This document shows, piece after piece, positions 1 to 7,607 of a stretch of 10,584 nucleotides of DNA (positions are counted from its first letter, which is position 1; every line of letters begins with the position of its first letter). The notes under the pieces were generated by a model. It saw only the letters and a program-made list of their open reading frames with translations, was not told where the DNA came from and ran no database searches. Source of the DNA: an uncultured bacterium (GTDB lineage Bacteria > Verrucomicrobiota > Kiritimatiellia > RFP12 > UBA1067); the NCBI GenBank assembly GCA_902779075.1, contig CACZAK010000146.1, positions 1 through 10,584 of the forward strand, given 5' to 3'. A program made the position numbers and the translations under genes.

Positions 1-66
1 CGGGCGAGTTAGCCCGCGCGCCCCTCTCAAAGTTGTTTTTACCAGTTGTTTTGGTTGTTTCCAATC

Positions 67-97
67 TCAAAACGCATGGTGAAAAACGCAGATGCGC
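67..97 (-). terminator. Weak hairpin downstream of the HU-like gene
   Basis: CGCAT (73-77) and ATGCG (92-96) can pair across a 14-base loop. On the minus strand the arm is followed by TTTTGAG. The short stem and long loop make it a poor intrinsic terminator, but its place just after the stop codon at 105-107 fits. A second small inverted repeat, CGGGC/GCCCG at 1-16, sits at the window edge and cannot be judged. Bases 1-104 otherwise hold no gene, only GTTGTTT-rich sequence at 31-60. Confidence 0.2.
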
Positions 98-104
98 CCC
101 TTAC

Positions 105-863
105 CTACGCCTTTCCCACTGCGGCGAGGACGGCAACTCTCGCCTCGCGGCGGGCGATGCTTTTCCAGTCGCCCTCGCTCTCGCATCTGTATACCGCAAC
201 ATCGCCATAAGTGCCGTAGAACTTATCGTCCTTCATCCCCTCAGGCCAGGCGCAGCGTATCTCGCCATCGTCCGCCGACAGTATCGGCGGATTCTCGGTC
301 ACGACTGTCGTGCGGTCTATGTAAAGGGACAACGAGACGCCGAACATATTGTCGCCGGGACGGAAGTCCGCGCCCCTTATCACAAAGTCGCGCCCAAGTA
401 CAAGGCGGCCGCCACGGAGATCGGAACCGGCCGTCTTAACCGAATAGATGCGGAACTGCCGCTTGTGGTCAACGTTCGTCGCCTCGACCCCCTCGAACGA
501 GGGACGGAACGCGGCAAGCTGCTTCACGGAGAGCGCGAGCTTGTGGCGTTTGGGGTCGAACTCGTCGTGCTTGTCCGCAAACCGCCCGTGGACCTTGAGC
601 GACACCGAAAGGTATTCGTCAAGGCGACGGGTGCGGCCATCTCGAATGACACCCGCTATCATAGAATCAAGCACTCCACGCACGATGGACTTCGCCGCTT
701 CATCCTTGATTCCCGTGATGTATCCGAAATCACGCGCCTCCGCTATGATTCCGTCAAGATCAACGGCGTTGCCCTTCTCCGTGGATATGAAGGCGCGATA
801 GCCGCCTTCTGACGACGCCGCGCCAGAAACAGGCTTGAGTATGAACTCCAATTTACTATTCAT
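105..863 (-). CDS. HU-like DNA-binding protein with a DUF4469-like C-terminal domain
   Basis: This 252-residue protein probably binds DNA as a nucleoid-type or regulatory protein in the cytoplasm. Residues about 20-130 resemble the HU/IHF-like domain (HU-DNA_bdg type) seen in Bacteroidota and Kiritimatiellota: YRAFIS at the start, a helical VDLDGIIAEA segment, VRGVLDSMIAGVIRDG, a YLSVSLKVHGRF strand, and the family-like FDPKRHKL turn. Residues about 133-252 resemble the immunoglobulin-like DUF4469-type partner domain (LVLGRDFVIRGADFRPGDN). The start at 863 is preferred over the in-frame ATG at 884 because a perfect AGGAGG (871-876) sits 7 bases upstream of it. The gene has its own AT-rich promoter region and is not packed with the sugar operon. 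Family assignment is by recall of the motif pattern. DNA sequence specificity and role are unknown. Confidence 0.8.
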   Translation of the reverse strand: MNSKLEFILKPVSGAASSEGGYRAFISTEKGNAVDLDGIIAEARDFGYITGIKDEAAKSIVRGVLDSMIAGVIRDGRTRRLDEYLSVSLKVHGRFADKHDEFDPKRHKLALSVKQLAAFRPSFEGVEATNVDHKRQFRIYSVKTAGSDLRGGRLVLGRDFVIRGADFRPGDNMFGVSLSLYIDRTTVVTENPPILSADDGEIRCAWPEGMKDDKFYGTYGDVAVYRCESEGDWKSIARREARVAVLAAVGKA

Positions 864-890
864 TGTCTTTCCTCCTAGTCCCATTAGATG

Positions 891-1026
891 TTAATGGCAT
901 CAATTTGGTTTTTTGTGCCATTAAAGAATTAATTGATGGCATTAATTATAAAATTAATGGCACCGAAACTTTCTTTACTGTCATTGTTTTCTCCATTATT
1001 GTCTTTGTTCTTGATTTTCATGGCAC
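891..1026. repeat. Five-copy TGCCAT / TTAATGGCA repeat cluster in AT-rich DNA (candidate operators)
   Basis: The element occurs at 891-899 (TTAATGGCA), 915-924 (GTGCCATTAA), 936-941 (ATGGCA), 954-963 (TTAATGGCAC) and 1019-1026 (CATGGCAC). Copies 915-924 and 954-963 form a perfect 10-bp inverted repeat. Copies 891-899 and 916-924 form a perfect 9-bp inverted repeat. Four copies share one orientation. The surroundings are very AT-rich against a GC-rich genome. The placement around two TATAAT boxes suggests binding sites for a regulator, possibly the HU-like protein encoded just downstream. That link is inference. Confidence 0.55.
945..950 (-). promoter_or_regulatory. Second perfect -10 box (TATAAT) upstream of the HU-like gene
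   Basis: A second TATAAT reads on the minus strand 82 bases upstream of the start at 863. No convincing -35 hexamer lies 16-18 bases upstream; the sequence there is GAAAGT-like. As with the upstream box, it is followed almost at once by TGCCAT (936-941). It could be a secondary promoter or chance in AT-rich DNA. Confidence 0.3.
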
Positions 1027-1027
1027 A

Positions 1028-1057
1028 ATTATATCATTTCCATCTCATGCGCAGCAA
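1028..1057 (-). promoter_or_regulatory. Candidate sigma-70-type promoter for the HU-like gene
   Basis: On the minus strand a perfect TATAAT (1028-1033) lies 18 bases downstream of TTGCTG (1052-1057), a 4-of-6 match to the -35 consensus. Transcription would start near 1021, giving a leader of about 160 bases before the start at 863. A TGCCAT element (1019-1024) overlaps the expected start point, which would suit repression. The box is visible directly; promoter activity is inferred. Confidence 0.5.
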
Positions 1058-1110
1058 GCCTGAATAGGTTGGACGTTCGGTGGCAGGGGCTATCCCAACG
1101 AAAACGATGC

Positions 1111-3120
1111 TTAGTGCTGGAGGAGGTCAACCCAGTCGTAGAAACGCCAGGCATTGTGGACCACGTCCGCGAAGCGCGTAGGCTTCGCGTCATCCGCGAA
1201 AAGCTCCGCCCACGCGCATGGGGCGTTGATCGTCTCGATGCGCGAGAAGAGAGAGCGCGCAGCTGCGAAGGCGTGCGCGGCGGGAATGGCGGCACGGCCG
1301 AGGGCGATGAGGCGGACGGGGCGTCCGCTGTGCTTTGCGGCGGCGATTATATCCTCGGCGCGGCGGCCGACGAGCGGCACGCCCACTAGGCATCCGAGCT
1401 GCGCGAGTTCCTCGTCGGGGCTCTTGATGCCGTAGAAAACATGCTTCGCGGCGGCTGTCTCGCCAAACCCGCGGATGTCCGCCACCGTCACGCGGCAGCC
1501 CGCCGCGACAAGGCGCTTCACGTGCGGCGCGAGGTCCGCGCGCTTCGTAGCGTCGCCCACGAGAAGCACGGACTCACCCGCGCCCACCGTGACGATGGGC
1601 ACCGGCGTACCGTCGTCCTGCACGAGCACGGCGGAGGCGACGCCGTCCTTTTCCGACGCCTCACATACCGTAAAGGAGATTTTGTCGGTCGGGCGAATCC
1701 CCGCCACGCGGCGCACCACGTCGTCCGTGAGTGCCTGACGCGCCGCCTTCGCGCGGTCGGCCTCGTCTTTCATGATATCGTAGACCGTGCGTTCGCCCGG
1801 CAGGTCGAGCGTGTTGCCCGTAGGCGTGGCGCTCGCCTCCCATTTGGTCTTGCGCATGTGCGCGAGGCCTTTCGCCTCGTAGCCGAGGCCGGTATCCACG
1901 TTCTTGTAGTCGAAGCCGAACTGGAGGTTGCGGTGCGTCTGCATCGGCGCGGGGGCGGGACCGCCCTGCAGCCAGTGGTTCATCCACGCGACGGCGCGCG
2001 TGCGCGTGGACTCGTGCCAGTGGTGCGGACCGATCGTGTCGGAGAGCGCAAAGGCGTTCGGCTTGCCGAGCATCGCGTACACCGCGCGGGCGCGCCGCGA
2101 CGTCTCGACCACGCCCGAGAACGGGAAGAAGTCGCCATGCGAGGAGCAGAACAGCGCGGGACTCGGCGCGCGCAGGAGGATGTGCCCTAGATGGTTGAAG
2201 CCGAACGCGAGCTCGCCAAACACGAACTGCTCCGCGTCCTGCGGGCCGCACTGCTCACACACGGTGCGCACCGTGGAGAGGAAACCGCTCGGGGCGGCGC
2301 ACGCGATGCGGTCGTCGAGCGCCATGATCCAGGAGGACATCGTGCCGCCGCCGGAGTGTCCCATCACGCCAAGGCGGGAAGGATCCACTTCGGGACGCGA
2401 CGCGAGCACGTCCAGCGCGCGGATGCCGTCCCACGTGCGGAAGCGCGCCGTGTTCCAGCCAAGCAGCTCCGCGCGGCGTCCCACGTTGTTGTGTGCGCCG
2501 CAGCTCCAGAGGTTCGGGTTCTTGCGGCACTGCACGCGCTCCCCCTGGTCGATGGGGTCGTAACAGAGCGCCACCATGCCGGCCTGCGCGGCCTGAAGCG
2601 AGCCGCGCTGGTAGGCGGCTGCCGCCTTGCCGTTGGTGGAGTGCCCGCAGGGCACCACGATGCCGGGACGCTTCCCAGGGAACTTCACGGGGTCGGGCAA
2701 GAAGAGGTTCGCCGTCACGTGATGGTGGGGCTGGCTCTCGAAATAGATTTTCTCGACCGTGTAACCGTCGCGCACCACGCGCCCCGTGCTGACCACGTTG
2801 AGCGGACACCGCTCCGGGAATCCCCCGAGCGCCTCCATGAGCGCGGCACGTACTGTACGCTGTCGCGCAGCGAACTCCGCCGGCGTCTTGCACGCGGTCC
2901 ACGCCTCGTCTGCCGCGAGGTCCGCCTCGTAGACGGCCTTGAGCATGTTGTCGTAGACTATGTGGTTACCGCTAGGAAGCAGCGTGCGTCCAAGCGCAGC
3001 GGCCACTGGGTCGGTCGCGCCCAGCGCGCCGAGCGCGGCACTCGCTGCGAGAGCCGCAACCAACCATCCAAGGCGTGGTTTCACGTTGGAAAAATGTCCT
3101 ACCTTGACTTGACGCATCAT
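1111..3120 (-). CDS. Exported acetylxylan-esterase-like alpha/beta hydrolase (tandem hydrolase domains)
   Basis: This 669-residue protein is predicted to be an exported carbohydrate esterase that removes acyl groups from plant polysaccharide; acetylxylan is the usual guess for this family. A basic N terminus and hydrophobic stretch at about 18-35 form a signal peptide. The first domain (about 50-390) carries the nucleophile motif GHSGGG with Ser256, a likely acid Asp330 (SSHGD) and a likely base at His366/His367 (IGPHHWHE). YDPIDQGER at 188-195 is typical of AXE1/Abhydrolase_7-like enzymes. Residues about 410-669 form a second hydrolase-like half (VADIRGFGE at 546-554). Its nucleophile elbow reads LGRAAIP and lacks a serine, so it is probably non-catalytic. 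The GAGGTGA ribosome site suits the second ATG (3117) slightly better than 3120. It is the last gene of the operon, 35 bp after the GH43-CE15 gene. Confidence 0.8.
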   Translation of the reverse strand: MMRQVKVGHFSNVKPRLGWLVAALAASAALGALGATDPVAAALGRTLLPSGNHIVYDNMLKAVYEADLAADEAWTACKTPAEFAARQRTVRAALMEALGGFPERCPLNVVSTGRVVRDGYTVEKIYFESQPHHHVTANLFLPDPVKFPGKRPGIVVPCGHSTNGKAAAAYQRGSLQAAQAGMVALCYDPIDQGERVQCRKNPNLWSCGAHNNVGRRAELLGWNTARFRTWDGIRALDVLASRPEVDPSRLGVMGHSGGGTMSSWIMALDDRIACAAPSGFLSTVRTVCEQCGPQDAEQFVFGELAFGFNHLGHILLRAPSPALFCSSHGDFFPFSGVVETSRRARAVYAMLGKPNAFALSDTIGPHHWHESTRTRAVAWMNHWLQGGPAPAPMQTHRNLQFGFDYKNVDTGLGYEAKGLAHMRKTKWEASATPTGNTLDLPGERTVYDIMKDEADRAKAARQALTDDVVRRVAGIRPTDKISFTVCEASEKDGVASAVLVQDDGTPVPIVTVGAGESVLLVGDATKRADLAPHVKRLVAAGCRVTVADIRGFGETAAAKHVFYGIKSPDEELAQLGCLVGVPLVGRRAEDIIAAAKHSGRPVRLIALGRAAIPAAHAFAAARSLFSRIETINAPCAWAELFADDAKPTRFADVVHNAWRFYDWVDLLQH

Positions 3121-3155
3121 TTCACCTCATTATTCTCAATTATTCGTCTACTGAA

Positions 3156-5273
3156 TCAGGGGCGCCAACCGTGCTTGTCGGCGAAGTCCATGTATCGGCC
3201 CCAGTCGTAGGGCGTTAGGAAGTGCTTGCCCGTGCGCAGGTGGTACGAGACGCATCCCGCCTGCTGCGGCGTTTCGGGATCAGGCCATCTGTCGGACACA
3301 AGCCCCTTCTTGCCGTACAGCTCCCACGCCGGGGAGGCGAGCTTTGCCGACCACCATTCGCCGACCTGTCCGCACCAGTGGTCTTCCGTCGCGGAGCCCA
3401 CGCAGACAAGGCGCGGGGCCATCAGCGCGATCAGCTCGTGCTGGTCGAAGTCCATGGACATCTCCTTGCCCGCGTACTTGCGAAAATTGCGGCAGAACCA
3501 GTAGTGGAAGCGCTTGGGACCGGAAATCGCGTCGATGCTCTCGGATCTCGGCTGGGCGATGTGGTTCAACTTCGCGCCGCCGCACCCGGATTCATTGGAA
3601 CACGCCATCGCGAAACGCTTGTCGGTCACGCCCGTCCAGAGCGCGGTCTTGCCGCCGCGAGAGTGTCCCACCGCGCCGACGTGCTTCGCGTCGATGAGCG
3701 GCTCGGTCTCCATCCAGTCCATCACGCGGCTCGCGCCCCACGCCCATGCCGAGATCGTAGCCCACGAATCTGGGCCGCGCTCGCTTTCAGGCTGCACGGC
3801 CTGGAAGATGCCCTGCGAGAACCCGGCGTCGGTTTTATCCGCTGCGACCTTGATAACGCTGAACGCAGCCGTCGCGTAACCACGGTCGATCAGCTGTTCG
3901 ACGGGCCAGTATTCGCTCGTCGTGACGGCGCCGTCCGCGTCGTATTTCGTGTAGAAGTCGATCGCGATGTAGACGAACGCCGGCGCGGGCTTGCCCGTCT
4001 TCGGGATGTAGGCCGTGATTGGGAAGGAATGCTTCCCGTTCGGCCCGTCGTACGTCACGCGCACGTGTTTGCAGATCGCCTTGCCGTCGAACGCCTCGCT
4101 TTCGCGGTACATCTTGAACGACACGCGGCCGCGCTCGTTGGCGGCTGCGGGACGCCGTCCGTACTCCTCGCGCTCGAACCGCTCGCGCAGTTCCGGCGCG
4201 CGGACATTCTCCCAGTCGGCAAGCGTCTTCACGTCCTTGCCGTCGAACGTCTTCATCAGCGCGGGGACGTTCTGCGGCTGCGGCAAGTTCGCAGGCCGTG
4301 CGTCTTTCTTGATGAGACACGGCTGGAACTCGCCAATTTCAATCCACGGGTGGCCGTCCTTTGTGGTGAACTTCGCATCCGCCGTGTAGGTGTAGCGCGG
4401 ACCGCCGCCCGGATCGCGGGAGTGGAACACGATCTTCCAGTTGCCGGACTTGTCCTTGAAGAGCGAGTGGTGGCCCGTACACTGGTACTTGCCCTTGGGC
4501 GCGAGGATCGGCCCCTTCCCCTGCTTGACGTACGGTCCCTTCACGTTTGTCGCCGTCGCAAGGCACACGTTGTAGTTGTCGTCTATCACGTGGTGGCTTG
4601 AATAGGTGAGCCAGTAGAGGCCGTCCTTCTTGACGAGACACGGCCCCTCGGCGATGGACCACTTGGAGAACCTTGGATCGGCCCTGTTCATCTCCCAGTC
4701 CTCCTCGGCGCGGATCAACTTGCGCTGCGTCTCGGGCTTCGCGTGCAGGAGGTCTTTCTCCAGCTCGCAGATCCACACCTCGTTGCCCGCGTAGAAGTGC
4801 GCGTAGAGCATGTACGGCGTGCCGTCGTCGTCGAGGAATAAGGAGTTGTCGATGTTGCCCTCCGGGAAAAACGGCTTCTTCTCGGGATTCCTGAACGGAC
4901 CGAGCGGCGAATCGCCCACGTCCACCGTCACCTTCTCCTCGGCGGAATGGAAGAGATAGTACTTGCCCTTGTATTTGTGCATCTCGGGAGCCCAGAAGCG
5001 GTTACTTCCGAATCCGTTTCCGTTCACGTAGGCGCGGCCGAACTTGTCGCGCCCCTGGTCTGGCAGCCACTCCTTGAGGTCGGTGGAGGTGTAGACCGTG
5101 AGGCCTACCGTGTCGCCTGACGAGAAGTACAGATAGTACATCCCGTTCTCCAGATGGATGAACGGATCGCCGCCGCACACGCGCTGCGGCGCGGCACCCG
5201 ATGCGTTGAGTACGATGGTAACAACAGACGCCGCCGCCACAAGCGTCGTGCAAAAGGTTTTACGAATTGACAT
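3156..5273 (-). CDS. Exported GH43 glycosidase - CE15 glucuronoyl esterase fusion
   Basis: This 705-residue bifunctional enzyme should act on decorated xylan outside the cytoplasm. After a signal peptide (about 1-27), residues about 32-320 form a five-bladed GH43 domain. It has the base Asp36 (GGDPFI), pKa-modulating Asp142 (IDNS), acid Glu209 (AEGP) and the conserved His268-His269 (TGHHS). GH43 enzymes are usually beta-xylosidases or alpha-L-arabinofuranosidases; the subfamily is not resolved here. After a short proline-containing linker, residues about 345-705 form a CE15 domain. It shows GHSRGGK with nucleophile Ser538, Glu561 in NESGCGG (23 residues later, the spacing expected for the bacterial catalytic Glu) and His684 in GKHFLTPYDW. 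CE15 enzymes cleave esters between glucuronic acid of xylan and lignin alcohols. The start at 5273 is chosen because the signal peptide begins there and GAGGA lies upstream. A longer 5' reading would add 42 Arg/Ser-rich residues overlapping the previous gene. Confidence 0.9.
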   Translation of the reverse strand: MSIRKTFCTTLVAAASVVTIVLNASGAAPQRVCGGDPFIHLENGMYYLYFSSGDTVGLTVYTSTDLKEWLPDQGRDKFGRAYVNGNGFGSNRFWAPEMHKYKGKYYLFHSAEEKVTVDVGDSPLGPFRNPEKKPFFPEGNIDNSLFLDDDGTPYMLYAHFYAGNEVWICELEKDLLHAKPETQRKLIRAEEDWEMNRADPRFSKWSIAEGPCLVKKDGLYWLTYSSHHVIDDNYNVCLATATNVKGPYVKQGKGPILAPKGKYQCTGHHSLFKDKSGNWKIVFHSRDPGGGPRYTYTADAKFTTKDGHPWIEIGEFQPCLIKKDARPANLPQPQNVPALMKTFDGKDVKTLADWENVRAPELRERFEREEYGRRPAAANERGRVSFKMYRESEAFDGKAICKHVRVTYDGPNGKHSFPITAYIPKTGKPAPAFVYIAIDFYTKYDADGAVTTSEYWPVEQLIDRGYATAAFSVIKVAADKTDAGFSQGIFQAVQPESERGPDSWATISAWAWGASRVMDWMETEPLIDAKHVGAVGHSRGGKTALWTGVTDKRFAMACSNESGCGGAKLNHIAQPRSESIDAISGPKRFHYWFCRNFRKYAGKEMSMDFDQHELIALMAPRLVCVGSATEDHWCGQVGEWWSAKLASPAWELYGKKGLVSDRWPDPETPQQAGCVSYHLRTGKHFLTPYDWGRYMDFADKHGWRP

Positions 5274-5289
5274 TGATTTATCCTCGCGT

Positions 5290-6774
5290 TCAGGCGCCCG
5301 CCTTCTTGCGGATTTCCTTGATGATCGGCGCGACCGCGAACTGCGGACGCTCGAAACACGAGTAGAGCTTCTTCTGGTCGTCGGGATTCGTGAAGACATG
5401 CTTCACGGGATCCCAGCCAATCGTGCGGCCGATGTTGTTCATCGCGTGGTAGCCGAGGATGCAGGAGATGGTGGAGACGTTCGCCTCCTCCACCGTGATG
5501 TGCGTGTCCTTGCGCGCGCGCATGCCCTCGAACCACACGCGGTGATGGTTCTTGTGGGGATTACGCACGGCGTGCTTCTCGGGGTCGCCGGCGATGAGTT
5601 CCTTCCTGTTCGCCTCGAGCGCGCGCCAGAAGTCGGCCTTCGCCTTGTAGGCGGTGTCGACGCGGTCCGCCTCCGCGACCGCCGCCGAGCCGCGGCTCGT
5701 CCAAATCCAGTCGCCGTTCGCGCCCATGAAACGCACGCCCCAGCCGCCGCCGGAGCGGAGCCCCTTCGGAAGGCCGGAGTGCATCCGCGACGCGCAGTGC
5801 AGGTCCACGCCGTTCGCGTACTTGTAGAGGATGTGGTATTCGTGGTGGACGTTGAACATGCGGCCCGTGAGGAAGTTGGCCTTGTCGCAGCAGACCGAGA
5901 TCGGCCCCGCGTTGCCCATCGCCCACTGCGCGATGTCCATGTGGTGCGAGCCCCAGCCGCCGATGTTGCCGGTGCAGTAGTCCTGGATCTGGAGCCAGCC
6001 GACGTTCTGCCCGGGGATATTCGCGTAGGGCCTGCCCCTGTCGTCCACGGGACGCCAGTGCGTGCGCAGCTGCGAATACGGCACGCCGTCGCGCGCCGGG
6101 CCGAGCCAGAGGTCGAAGTCGAAGTCCCTGGGATCGGGCGTACGCTCGATCGACGGCACGTTCCACTCCCGGTCGGGATTGTTGAGCGGCAGCTCCACGT
6201 CGATGCGCTTCAGCGTGCCAAGGCGTCCGCTCATCACGCACTCCACGCCCTGGCGGAAGCTGTACTGCCCGCGCTGCTGCGTGCCGATGTGGAACACGCG
6301 CTTCATCTTGCGGACCGCCTCCGCGATCGCCTCGCTCTCCTCCACGGAGAGGGCCATCGGCTTCTGCACGTAGACGTCCTTGCCCTTGTAGCAGGCCTCC
6401 ACGACCATGCGGGCGTGCCAGTGGTCCTGCGTGCAGATCATCACGCCGTCGATGCCGGGGTCGTCCAGCACCTTGCGGTAGTCCATCTCCAGCTTGAGGT
6501 GGTCCATCTTGCGCCCATAGAGCTTCTCGGCGAGCTGCTTCATGTTCGCGAGGCGCACGGAGTCGACATCGCAGATCGTGGTGAGCATCGCGAGGTCCTT
6601 GTTGGCCACGAGCCCGCCGATGTCCATCGTGGTGCCGATGCGGCCGAGGCCGATCAGCCCGATCTGGAGCTTGTTGCTGGGGGCGTCCGCGCCCAGCACG
6701 GACGACGGGACGATTGCGGGGAACGCGCCCGCCGCGAGGGCGCACTTGAGGAAGTCTTTCCGTGAGGTTTTCAT
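5290..6774 (-). CDS. Exported Gfo/Idh/MocA-family oxidoreductase with a Tat-like leader
   Basis: This 494-residue protein is a predicted NAD(P)-dependent sugar or sugar-derivative dehydrogenase. The N terminus (SRKDFLKCALAAGAF, residues 4-18, then a VLGA cleavage-type site near 29) looks like a Tat signal with Arg-Lys in place of the twin arginines. Residues 38-47 carry the Rossmann GLGRIG loop. QKP at 137-139 keeps the family's active-site Lys138 in place of the usual EKP. The GGWGSHHMDIAQW block (272-284) is typical of secreted Planctomycetes/Verrucomicrobia members. The C-terminal half has the bacterial-type MocA C-terminal pattern (NPHKNHHRVWFEGMRARKDT). The start at 6774 is chosen because the leader begins there, with an AAAGG site upstream; an ORF start at 6810 would overlap the previous gene. 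It lies 16 bp before the GH43-CE15 gene. The substrate is unknown. Confidence 0.85.
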   Translation of the reverse strand: MKTSRKDFLKCALAAGAFPAIVPSSVLGADAPSNKLQIGLIGLGRIGTTMDIGGLVANKDLAMLTTICDVDSVRLANMKQLAEKLYGRKMDHLKLEMDYRKVLDDPGIDGVMICTQDHWHARMVVEACYKGKDVYVQKPMALSVEESEAIAEAVRKMKRVFHIGTQQRGQYSFRQGVECVMSGRLGTLKRIDVELPLNNPDREWNVPSIERTPDPRDFDFDLWLGPARDGVPYSQLRTHWRPVDDRGRPYANIPGQNVGWLQIQDYCTGNIGGWGSHHMDIAQWAMGNAGPISVCCDKANFLTGRMFNVHHEYHILYKYANGVDLHCASRMHSGLPKGLRSGGGWGVRFMGANGDWIWTSRGSAAVAEADRVDTAYKAKADFWRALEANRKELIAGDPEKHAVRNPHKNHHRVWFEGMRARKDTHITVEEANVSTISCILGYHAMNNIGRTIGWDPVKHVFTNPDDQKKLYSCFERPQFAVAPIIKEIRKKAGA

Positions 6775-6794
6775 GTGTATTTTACCTTTCTTTG

Positions 6795-7571
6795 TTAGCA
6801 GGATTTGCACGCCTTCCCGCCAGTGGGCGGCAGGAGCGTGATGAGATTCAGGAGAAGACGCTTGTAGGTGGGATTGTTAATCTCGTTTGGACGGGGATCG
6901 ACGAACGGGCCCACGAACGTGAAAGCGCCCTTGCCGTACGGATACTGCGCGATTGCCGTGGCGATCTTCTTCTGCTGCATGTCGGCGAGGCCCAGCAGAC
7001 AGCGTTCGCCCGTCATGTACATCGCGCACGCGTGCGCGGAGAGGAAGGGAAACGCGGTAGCGTCGAGACGGCCTTCCGGGAAGCCCGCGAAGAGCTTGGG
7101 GCAGTTCGCGAAATACACGGCCGCCTTCGCATTGGAATTGAGCACGCCCGTGTAGGTGTGGCCGAGGCGTTTGGCCATCACGTCGCACCAGCGGTCGGTG
7201 TTCTGGAGCGTGATGAAGTGCGTGCCGCGGCGAACGGCCTCGCGGATCTGGTCCACGTCGCCCTGCGAGTAGTTGGGCTGGAGGTGGCAGAAGATCACGT
7301 CTGGATTGCACCCGCGAGCGGAAGCGTCAGGGTCGAACTCGTCCACGTCAAGTCCCCATCCGCGCATCACCGGCAAGTGCTCCAGGGCACCCCAGAAGCG
7401 GACGCGCCGCGCCTTATGGCAGGGCTGAACCGTTGCGTCCACCGTTCCCTTGACCGCCGGCGCCGCCACATATTTCTGGAAGTCGTCCCAGTCGGTCAGG
7501 CCCATCACGCAATGCGTGGCGAGGTACTCGTTCACGGCTTTCGCGAAGCCACACTGATTTTCGTTTGCCAT
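6795..7571 (-). CDS. Unassigned cysteine-rich protein, GATase1-like fold suspected
   Basis: I do not recognise a named family for this 258-residue protein. The middle and C-terminal parts resemble class I glutamine-amidotransferase-like (ThuA or beta-galactosidase-trimerisation type) folds. PDVIFCHLQPNYSQGDVDQI (90-109) is followed by a helix and strand, and GKGAFTFVGPFVDPRP (213-228) looks like the late GxG-Fxx-GPH-type segment. NPTYKRLLLNLI (233-244) matches the terminal helix of such domains. No clear nucleophilic Cys elbow is visible, so amidotransferase activity is not supported. There are 11 cysteines and the protein ends in CKSC (255-258), a C-terminal CxxC. No signal peptide is seen. 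The start at 7571 has AAGGA 8 bases upstream. It sits between the isomerase and the oxidoreductase (36-bp and 20-bp gaps), so it likely serves the same pathway. Confidence 0.7.
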   Translation of the reverse strand: MANENQCGFAKAVNEYLATHCVMGLTDWDDFQKYVAAPAVKGTVDATVQPCHKARRVRFWGALEHLPVMRGWGLDVDEFDPDASARGCNPDVIFCHLQPNYSQGDVDQIREAVRRGTHFITLQNTDRWCDVMAKRLGHTYTGVLNSNAKAAVYFANCPKLFAGFPEGRLDATAFPFLSAHACAMYMTGERCLLGLADMQQKKIATAIAQYPYGKGAFTFVGPFVDPRPNEINNPTYKRLLLNLITLLPPTGGKACKSC

Positions 7572-7607
7572 TTTATTGTTCCTTTTGGGTTGTTAGTTGG
7601 AAGATTT

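Noticed and set aside
31..60. AGTTGTTTT repeats at 31-39 and 44-52
   Set aside because: Only two short low-complexity copies are present, and this is not enough to call an array or binding site.
33..812. 259-codon plus-strand ORF opposite the HU-like gene
   Set aside because: The minus-strand frame has a strong ribosome site and recognisable domains; this one has neither.
863..1063. 66-codon hydrophobic plus-strand ORF in the AT-rich island
   Set aside because: It starts at TTG without a ribosome site. Its hydrophobicity follows from T-rich DNA, and it overlaps the promoter of the opposite gene.
1066..1100. GTTGG/CCAAC inverted repeat after the esterase stop, considered as operon terminator
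   Set aside because: It is a 5-bp stem with a loop of over 20 bases and no T tract.
5274..5399. Upstream extension of the GH43-CE15 gene to 5399
   Set aside because: The added 42 residues are Arg/Ser-rich, would bury the signal peptide and overlap the end of the oxidoreductase gene. The start at 5273 has its own ribosome site.
5158..6765. 535-codon plus-strand ORF opposite the Gfo/Idh/MocA gene
   Set aside because: It is antisense to a clear oxidoreductase, with no recognisable domain and His/Val/Arg-rich shadow composition.
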